From: JAAELZ01 sp965237995
GTDB taxonomy: Bacteria; Pseudomonadota; Gammaproteobacteria; Arenicellales; Poriferihabitantaceae
Length of the DNA: 64,000 nucleotides
Assembly: GCA_965237995.1 (NCBI GenBank)
Contig: CBDEGO010000002.1
Span: forward strand, 1 to 64,000
Direction of reading: 5' to 3'
In this document: one piece after another, positions 58,257-64,000 of the stretch
How the letters are laid out: every line of letters starts with the position of its first letter
Position numbering within the stretch: position 1 is the stretch's first letter
Made by a program: the position numbers and the translations under genes
The notes under the pieces: model-generated
Database searches by the model: none
What the model was told of the DNA's origin: nothing
Seen by the model: the letters and a program-made list of their open reading frames with translations, nothing else

Positions 58257-59044
58257 TGGAAGCGCTGATTTTTCGTGCCGTATTTACTGGCATTTTACTA
58301 GCCATCACCGCCGCGCCCATGGGGTGTTTTATGATGTGGCAAAGAATGGCATTTTATGGCGCAGCTATTGCCCACGCGTCTATATTAGGTTTAGCGGCTG
58401 CGAATATCTTTGGGTTTAACCCGCAAGTTGGCTTAATCTCTGCCGCCGTTCTATTCGCTTTAGCCATTGTTACCCTGCAAAAGCATGCACCGCTTAACTT
58501 AGATACGCAACTCAGCATCGTCTCGCACAGCATGTTAGCCATTGGCTTAATTCTACTCAGTCAATATGCGCCCAAACAAGTTGATTTAATGCAGTACTTA
58601 TTCGGTGACATCTTAAGCATTAGCAATCTCGATACCGCGCTTATTGCTGTATGCAGTGTGGTTTTATTGGCACTCTTATTGCTTTACCTGAAACCCCTAT
58701 TGCTTAACACCATCAGCCGAGATATTGCCCAAGCAGAAGGCTTGAAGGTTGATCGCATCCATTTAGGTTTTTTATTGGCTTTGGCTGTATTCGTTAGCAT
58801 CAGCATCCAAGTAATTGGCTTATTGCTAGTTATGGCGATCTTAATTATCCCACCTGCCGCAAGCGCTGCTTTTTCAAAGACACCGCAAAAGATGATTATC
58901 ATCTCGGCCTTAATCGGCAGCACGTGCATTGTTGCCGGAATCGCGGCGGCGTGGGTTTATGATATCCCTGCCGGTCCTGCTATCGTTGTAAGCGCATTTT
59001 TAATTTATTGCGTTAGCGTGGCGAAAAGCACACTACGCGCTTAG
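58256..59044 (+). CDS. znuB: Zinc ABC transporter, permease
   Basis: The 262-residue membrane protein of the ABC-3 family has about eight helices and starts MEALIFRAVFTGILLAITAAPMGCFMMWQRMAFYGAAIAHASILGLA, with the family's conserved Gly and His segment G-x-x-x-x-H in the first cytoplasmic part. LLVMAILIIPPAASAAF is the later conserved motif. It forms the zinc channel with ZnuC. It overlaps the znuC stop by one base. No gene follows closely, and no terminator was seen. Confidence 0.95.
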   Translation: MEALIFRAVFTGILLAITAAPMGCFMMWQRMAFYGAAIAHASILGLAAANIFGFNPQVGLISAAVLFALAIVTLQKHAPLNLDTQLSIVSHSMLAIGLILLSQYAPKQVDLMQYLFGDILSISNLDTALIAVCSVVLLALLLLYLKPLLLNTISRDIAQAEGLKVDRIHLGFLLALAVFVSISIQVIGLLLVMAILIIPPAASAAFSKTPQKMIIISALIGSTCIVAGIAAAWVYDIPAGPAIVVSAFLIYCVSVAKSTLRA

Positions 59045-59157
59045 CAAGCAGGCAGCGAATTGTTGAAAGGTCGCGCCCATGCCCTGCCTTGAGTTCTATC
59101 ATCATCTAGTCTGACGACATATAATCTAGTCCTTCCCTTAATCAAGTTTTACCGTTC

Positions 59158-60246
59158 ATGAACAATTACAAAATTGCCTTACTCGCCGGCGATGGTATCG
59201 GCCCAGAAATTATGCAACAAGGCATCAAGGTGATTAAAGCGATCGAAGCGCGCGGAGCGGCTTCCTTTGAGTTGATGCCCGCCGAATTTGGCGCGAGTGC
59301 TTATTTCAAAGTGGGCAAGTCGTTACCACAAGAAACCCTAGACATTTGCGATTCTGCCGACGCGATATTGAAAGGCACAATCGGCCTAAATCATGAAGAC
59401 ACCTTAAAGATACCCGTAGAAGAACGCCCTGAACGGGCAGCGCTGCTACCACTGCGCAAGCATTACGATACCTTTGCTAATTTTCGCCCAGTCTACTTAC
59501 CTAAAGGCCTCAGGCATTTCTCACCACTAAAAGAAGACATCATCGGAGATGGTATCGATATCATGATAATACGCGAACTAGTAGGTGGCCTCTATTTTGG
59601 CAAGAAAGAGCTGGGAGTGAACGCGCAAGGCAAACGCTTTGCCAACGAAGCGCTAGAGTACGATGAAGACCAAATAGAGCGTATTTTGCGGGTGGCTTTT
59701 GAAACCGCGCAATCTCGCCGTCATAAATTGACTAATGTGCATAAAAGCAACGTACTCAAATCAAGCGTACTGTGGAATGAAATCCTTGAAGAGATAAAAG
59801 GTGATTATCCTGATGTTGAAGTCGAACATATGTTGGTGGATGCGGTTGCTACCTATTTGTGCTTAAAACCCGCCCAGTTTGATGTCATGGTAATGGAGAA
59901 CATGATGGGTGATATCATTAGCGACCAAGGTGGCGGTATTTTGGGCTCATTAGGCCTAATGCCGTCAGCGTGCATTGGCCCAAACAAAGCCTATTACGAA
60001 CCTTCTCACGGTAGCGCGCCAGACATCGCAGGGCAAAACATCGCCAACCCCTATTCGATGTTAGGCTCGGTTGCGATGATGCTGGAATATAGTTTTGGCA
60101 TGAAACAAGATGCACAAGACATCTTCGACGCAATGGAAGATTTATTCAAACAAGGTTTTACAACACCTGACTTAAAGCAGCCCGGTGTTGAGAACAATAT
60201 GATTAGTACCGCTGAGTTCGGTGACCGCGTCGCCGCAGCGCTTTAA
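59158..60246 (+). CDS. Isocitrate/isopropylmalate dehydrogenase family protein
   Basis: The 362-residue beta-decarboxylating dehydrogenase starts YKIALLAGDGIGPEIMQQGIKVIKA. RELVGGLYFGKKELGV carries the Arg of the substrate site, and ENMMGDIISDQGGGILGSLGLMPSACIG contains the metal-binding Asp residues, as does YEPSHGSAPDIAGQNIANP. LeuB, tartrate dehydrogenase and homoisocitrate dehydrogenase share these motifs. The lack of leuA, leuC or leuD next to it makes LeuB uncertain; the HEDT...LPLRKHYDTFANFRPV segment keeps it in the LeuB/tartrate branch. It lies alone between znuB and the mutase gene. Confidence 0.82.
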   Translation: MNNYKIALLAGDGIGPEIMQQGIKVIKAIEARGAASFELMPAEFGASAYFKVGKSLPQETLDICDSADAILKGTIGLNHEDTLKIPVEERPERAALLPLRKHYDTFANFRPVYLPKGLRHFSPLKEDIIGDGIDIMIIRELVGGLYFGKKELGVNAQGKRFANEALEYDEDQIERILRVAFETAQSRRHKLTNVHKSNVLKSSVLWNEILEEIKGDYPDVEVEHMLVDAVATYLCLKPAQFDVMVMENMMGDIISDQGGGILGSLGLMPSACIGPNKAYYEPSHGSAPDIAGQNIANPYSMLGSVAMMLEYSFGMKQDAQDIFDAMEDLFKQGFTTPDLKQPGVENNMISTAEFGDRVAAAL

Positions 60247-60257
60247 CAGCGAGCCTC

Positions 60258-60283
60258 TGTTGGGCGTGAACAGCGCCCTAACA
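60258..60283 (+). other. Stem-loop after the isopropylmalate-dehydrogenase-like gene
   Basis: TGTTGGGCG (60258-60266) pairs with CGCCC-T-AACA (60274-60283) with one bulged T. No T tract follows, so it may protect the 3' end of the mRNA or be a weak terminator. The 148-base gap before the mutase gene holds no recognisable B12 riboswitch. Confidence 0.35.
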
Positions 60284-60394
60284 AATAGCAGTTCCTACAT
60301 ATAGATAACTAAAAAAATTAGACTTATAGCGGGCATACACATTGATTTGGGTTGTTTATAATTCATCGTTATTGTCAGACAAATAAGCTTCCTT

Positions 60395-62542
60395 TTGATG
60401 AGTACGAAAAACCCGTATGCCAAATGGCAAGAAACTGCCGTAACAGAGCGCAAGTTAAGTACTAGTGAAGAATTGTCTTCTACTAGCACTGAAGGCATTC
60501 AGATTAAAGCGCTGTATACCGCAGATGACTTATCCGAAGTTGAATACCACCAAACCTTACCGGGCTTAGCGCCGTTTCTGCGCGGGCCTCGCGCTTCGAT
60601 GTATACGGGTCGGCCATGGACAGTACGCCAATACGCGGGGTTTTCTACCGCTGAAGAATCTAACGCGTTTTATCGTAAAAACATTGCCGCAGGGCAAACA
60701 GGGCTATCTGTCGCATTTGATTTAGCTACTCATCGAGGCTATGACTCAGACCACCAACGGGTTGAAGGTGACGTCGGCAAAGCAGGTGTCGCCATTGATA
60801 GCGTTGAGGACATGAAAATACTATTCGATGGTATTGAACTCGACAAAATGTCGGTTTCGATGACCATGAATGGCTCGGCTCTGCCAGTGATGGCCATGTT
60901 CATCGTTGCCGCAGAAGAGCAAGGAGTAAAACCAGAACAGCTCGCTGGCACATTGCAAAATGACATATTAAAAGAGTTCATGGTGCGTAACACCTATGTC
61001 TTCCCACCAGCGCCTTCCATGCGAATAGTATCTGATATTATTGGCTATACTGCCCAACACATGCCGCGTTACAACCCAATTTCTATATCAGGTTATCACA
61101 TGCAAGAAGCAGGAGCGACCTGCTTGCAAGAGCTGGCGTACACACTCGCTGACGGCATTGAATACGTTCGAGCAGCCATAAACAGCGGCATGGATGTAGA
61201 CGAATTCGCACCACGTTTATCATTCTTTTTCGCTATTGGCATGAACTTCTTTATGGAAGTGTCCAAACTGCGGGCTGCGCGCGTTTTATGGGCAGAATAC
61301 ATGGAAAAGATGTTTCAGCCGCAAAATGCCAAGTCTTTAATGCTGCGAACGCACTGCCAAACATCAGGCGTCAGCTTGACCAGCAAAGACCCTTACAACA
61401 ACGTTGTACGCACCACGATTGAAGCGATGGCCGCTGTCTTAGGCGGAACACAGTCTTTACACACCAACGCGTTTGACGAAGCGCTGGCTTTACCTACCGA
61501 TGCCTCAGCACGCCTTGCGCGTAACACCCAGCTTATTATTCGGGACGAAACGGAAATAACTAAAGTGGTTGACCCAATGGGCGGCTCTTACTACGTGGAA
61601 AGCCTGACTCAAAGCCTTGTGAACGAGGCGCGTAAAATTATCGACGAAATAGAACAAATGGGCGGTATGGCGGTAGCGGTGGCCTCTGGTATGCCCAAAC
61701 TCAACATTGAAGAATCCGCCACAAAACGCCAAGCACGAATTGATTTAAAAGAAGAAGTCATTGTTGGCGTCAACAAATTTCAGCCGAGCGAAGAAACAGA
61801 GGTTGATGTATTAGTCGTTGATAACAAGCAAGTACGGCTCAGCCAAATAGAGCGCATTAACAAAGTGCGCGCAAGCCGTGACTCAGCCAAACACGCTAAA
61901 GCACTAGCAAACCTTGAAGCAGCGGCTAAAGACAATATCGCCAATCTTCTAGAACACGCGATTGTGGCGGCGCGCGCGCGCGCGACTTTAGGAGAAATCT
62001 CTTCTACTTTAGAGAAAGTATTTGGCCGCCATGTCGCTGAAACCCGAACGGTGAATGGCACCTATGGCGCTGCGTTTGCAGGTGATGAACAATTCGCTGT
62101 GGTGTCCAAGCAAATTGATGACTATGAACGACAAAGCGGCAATCGCCCACGCGTCCTAGTGGCAAAACTTGGGCAAGACGGTCATGATCGCGGCGCGCAT
62201 GTTATCGCAACGGCTTTATCAGACATTGGCTTTGATGTAGAGCTCTCCCCTTTATTCCAGACACCAGAAGAAATCGTAGACCAAGCGATTGAGGCAGGCG
62301 TTGACGTGATCGGTGCTTCCTCTCAAGCGGGTGGACATAACTTGCTGGTGCCGCGCGTGATAGAGCTATTGAAACAACGCAATGCCGATGATATTAAAGT
62401 CATCTGCGGCGGGGTCATTCCACCTATTGACTACCCAGCGCTAGAGCAGGCAGGTGTCGCCGCCATATTCGGCCCTGGTACGCACATCCCTGATGCGGCG
62501 CAAACTTTGATCGATTTATTGAAAGAAAACTTACATCGCTAA
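60395..62542 (+). CDS. scpA: Methylmalonyl-CoA mutase, large (catalytic) subunit type
   Basis: The 715-residue protein has the TIM-barrel part with RGPRASMYTGRPWTVRQYAGFSTAEESNAFYR, FDLATHRGYDSDHQRVEGDVGKAGVAID and SMTMNGSALPVMAMFI, and the C-terminal B12 domain with the base-off motif DGHDRGAHVIATALSD near 594-610 (D-x-H-x-x-G). It converts methylmalonyl-CoA to succinyl-CoA. It is the single-chain form that does not need a small subunit. A (CG)7 run lies at 61971-61984 in the linker. The propionyl-CoA carboxylase beta gene follows 26 bases later, so the two are the propionyl-CoA route. MeaB is not next to it. Confidence 0.96.
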   Translation: MMSTKNPYAKWQETAVTERKLSTSEELSSTSTEGIQIKALYTADDLSEVEYHQTLPGLAPFLRGPRASMYTGRPWTVRQYAGFSTAEESNAFYRKNIAAGQTGLSVAFDLATHRGYDSDHQRVEGDVGKAGVAIDSVEDMKILFDGIELDKMSVSMTMNGSALPVMAMFIVAAEEQGVKPEQLAGTLQNDILKEFMVRNTYVFPPAPSMRIVSDIIGYTAQHMPRYNPISISGYHMQEAGATCLQELAYTLADGIEYVRAAINSGMDVDEFAPRLSFFFAIGMNFFMEVSKLRAARVLWAEYMEKMFQPQNAKSLMLRTHCQTSGVSLTSKDPYNNVVRTTIEAMAAVLGGTQSLHTNAFDEALALPTDASARLARNTQLIIRDETEITKVVDPMGGSYYVESLTQSLVNEARKIIDEIEQMGGMAVAVASGMPKLNIEESATKRQARIDLKEEVIVGVNKFQPSEETEVDVLVVDNKQVRLSQIERINKVRASRDSAKHAKALANLEAAAKDNIANLLEHAIVAARARATLGEISSTLEKVFGRHVAETRTVNGTYGAAFAGDEQFAVVSKQIDDYERQSGNRPRVLVAKLGQDGHDRGAHVIATALSDIGFDVELSPLFQTPEEIVDQAIEAGVDVIGASSQAGGHNLLVPRVIELLKQRNADDIKVICGGVIPPIDYPALEQAGVAAIFGPGTHIPDAAQTLIDLLKENLHR

Positions 62543-62568
62543 ATGACCAACAGCATAAGCCCAGCAAA

Positions 62569-64000
62569 ATGACAAATATCATAGAACAATTACAACACAA
62601 ACGAGAAGCCGCTAGATTGGGTGGCGGTCAAAAGCGCATTGACGCGCAACACGCCAAGGGCAAATTAACCGCCCGTGAGCGCATTAGTGTACTGCTCGAC
62701 GACAACAGCTTTGAAGAATGGGACACCTTTGTTGAGCATCGCTGTGCCGATTTTGGAATGGATCAACAAGCCATCCCCGGGGATGGAGTGGTAACGGGCC
62801 ACGGCACGATTAATGGCCGTTTAGTGTTTGTATATAGCCAAGATTTCACCGTTTTTGGTGGGTCATTATCGGAAGCGCATGCTGAGAAAATTTGTAAAAT
62901 TATTGACCAAGCCATCAAGGTCGGCGCACCCGTTATCGGCATAAACGATTCAGGCGGTGCGCGCATTCAGGAAGGTGTGGCTTCTTTGGGCGGTTACGCA
63001 GAAATCTTTCAACGCAATGTGCTGGGGTCAGGGGTCATTCCGCAAATTTCTTTAATTATGGGCCCCTGTGCGGGCGGTGCCGTTTATTCTCCGGCGATTA
63101 CCGACTTCATTTTTATGGTGCGTGACAGCTCTTATATGTTCGTCACTGGCCCCGGTGTCGTTAAAACCGTCACCCATGAAGAAGTCACTGCTGAAGAGTT
63201 GGGAGGTTCATTAACCCATGCAAGCCGCTCTGGGGTTAGTGATGGTTCATATGACAATGATATTGAAATGTTATTGATGACCCGAAACTTCCTCGACTTC
63301 TTGCCCGCAAGCAATCGAGACAAGCCACCTACTCGCCCCTACGACGATCCTGCTGACCGTGTAGAACTGGCGTTAGACAGCATCGTACCAGACAACCCCA
63401 ATAAGCCTTACGACATGTATGAAGTCATTCACAAAATTGTGGATGAAGAAAATTTCTTTGAAGTCAAGGCCGAGTACGCCAAAAACATCATCACTGGTTT
63501 TGCGCGCATTCAAGGTGCGCCCATCGGTGTGGTCGCCAACCAACCTATGGTGTTAGCGGGCTGTTTAGACATAAACGCCTCGGTTAAAGCCGCCCGTTTT
63601 ATTCGCTTTTGCGATTCGTTCAACATTCCAGTGGTAACCTTGGTCGATGTTCCAGGCTTTATGCCAGGCACCGATCAAGAGTACGGCGGCATTATTAAAC
63701 ATGGCGCTAAATTGCTTTATGCTTATGCAGAATGCACCGTACCTAAAGTAACCGTCATTACCCGTAAAGCCTATGGTGGTGCCTATGACGTAATGGCCTC
63801 TAAGCACTTACGCGGCGACGTAAACTTATGTTGGCCTAGCGCAGAAATTGCGGTAATGGGGCCTAAAGGCGCCGTAGAGATCATTTTCCGTGAAGAGGCT
63901 AAAGACGCAAGCAAGCTTGAAGAGCGCACTGAAGAATACAGAACTAAATTCGCCAATCCATTTGTAGCGGGCCGACGCGGCTATGTTGATGATGTCATTA
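62569..64000 (+). CDS. pccB: Propionyl-CoA carboxylase beta subunit (3' end outside window)
   Basis: From ATG 62569 the first 477 residues are visible and the frame runs off the end. The carboxyltransferase domains have RLGGGQKRIDAQHAKGKLTARERI at the N-terminus, GGARIQEGVASLGGYAEIF with the oxyanion Gly, MGPCAGGAVYSPAITDFIFMV and the second half VDVPGFMPGTDQEYGGIIKHGAKLLYAYAE. It transfers the biotin-bound carboxyl to propionyl-CoA. The biotin-carrying alpha subunit should follow outside the window. It is in operon with scpA. Acetyl- or methylcrotonyl-CoA carboxylase beta are related, but the neighbour mutase favours propionyl-CoA. Confidence 0.9.
   Translation, partial: MTNIIEQLQHKREAARLGGGQKRIDAQHAKGKLTARERISVLLDDNSFEEWDTFVEHRCADFGMDQQAIPGDGVVTGHGTINGRLVFVYSQDFTVFGGSLSEAHAEKICKIIDQAIKVGAPVIGINDSGGARIQEGVASLGGYAEIFQRNVLGSGVIPQISLIMGPCAGGAVYSPAITDFIFMVRDSSYMFVTGPGVVKTVTHEEVTAEELGGSLTHASRSGVSDGSYDNDIEMLLMTRNFLDFLPASNRDKPPTRPYDDPADRVELALDSIVPDNPNKPYDMYEVIHKIVDEENFFEVKAEYAKNIITGFARIQGAPIGVVANQPMVLAGCLDINASVKAARFIRFCDSFNIPVVTLVDVPGFMPGTDQEYGGIIKHGAKLLYAYAECTVPKVTVITRKAYGGAYDVMASKHLRGDVNLCWPSAEIAVMGPKGAVEIIFREEAKDASKLEERTEEYRTKFANPFVAGRRGYVDDVI

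Noticed and set aside
60247..60394. Cobalamin riboswitch before the B12-dependent mutase
   Set aside because: The gap is only 148 bases and no B12-box-like sequence was seen.
1..64000. tRNA, rRNA, CRISPR arrays, prophage, toxin-antitoxin or defence islands
   Set aside because: Intergenic gaps were read for cloverleafs, regular repeats and phage or defence gene motifs and none could be supported; a computed RNA search could still find a small RNA.

Overview
The window reads as chromosomal DNA of a heterotrophic gammaproteobacterium, probably marine. Supporting this are a pilVWXY1E minor-pilin cluster, engB divergent from a di-haem cytochrome c4, rpmF-plsX-fabH, murJ/ribF/lspA/ispH, a znuA // zur-znuCB locus, and catabolism of C2 sulfonates or phosphonates, choline and propionyl-CoA. 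The genus cannot be told from sequence alone. No rRNA, tRNA, CRISPR array or prophage was seen. All product names rest on motif and family recognition by eye, with no database search.

Layout. 1-1160: the tail of an enoyl-CoA hydratase, then insertion-sequence debris (a frameshifted IS3-type transposase cut into by a decayed IS200/IS605-like element). 1181-10290: an accessory metabolic island with LysE and AEC transporters that share a repeated upstream element, an FAD amine oxidoreductase of the aminophosphonate-associated type, PbfA ((R)-1-hydroxy-2-aminoethylphosphonate ammonia-lyase), and, divergently, an MFS transporter, alanine dehydrogenase and sulfoacetaldehyde acetyltransferase (Xsc). 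10398-18382: small or uncertain genes (GNAT acetyltransferase, hypothetical, LON-domain protein, PhnD-like protein, CoA-transferase, secreted hypothetical, lytic transglycosylase, yajQ, EamA transporter, TRIC-type channel); two of these are broken and one seems to have lost its stop codon. 18617-31659: D-amino-acid aminotransferase, fabH/plsX/rpmF, BetA-like choline dehydrogenase, DegQ-type protease, Ada-like regulator/methyltransferase, cysE, SDR, a K+ channel with a DUF6394-like partner, engB, cytochrome c4. 31918-37793: minor pilin operon. 37808-46854: ispH, lspA, ribF, DUF2203-like, murJ, sulfotransferase, PP2C phosphatase, dapD, folD and a divergent malonyltransferase. 46875-52115: malate synthase G, an acetolactate-synthase-like ThDP enzyme and its divergent LysR regulator. 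52318-56028: a 1236-residue secreted M19-dipeptidase-like protein with lectin domains. 56110-59044: zinc uptake and Zur. 59158-64000: isopropylmalate-dehydrogenase-like enzyme, methylmalonyl-CoA mutase and the start of the propionyl-CoA carboxylase beta subunit.

How the genes may work together. The most interesting block is 3196-10241. Two enzymes of types that yield phosphonoacetaldehyde (the FAD oxidase and PbfA) face a set that consumes sulfoacetaldehyde (Xsc) and recycles alanine (Ald). The window holds neither a phosphonoacetaldehyde hydrolase or dehydrogenase nor a taurine aminotransferase or phosphotransacetylase. It is either two adjacent C2-organoacid pathways or one route in which the flavoenzyme supplies sulfoacetaldehyde. 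The last genes point to propionyl-CoA -> methylmalonyl-CoA -> succinyl-CoA flux, and malate synthase G to glyoxylate use.

The first 18 kb carries several single-base lesions: a frameshift in the IS3 gene, an in-frame TAG in tnpA, an in-frame TAA in the LON-domain gene, a one-base homopolymer frameshift in the EamA transporter and a probable stop-loss at 15056-15625. They may be real decay or consensus errors. The rest of the window has clean long frames.
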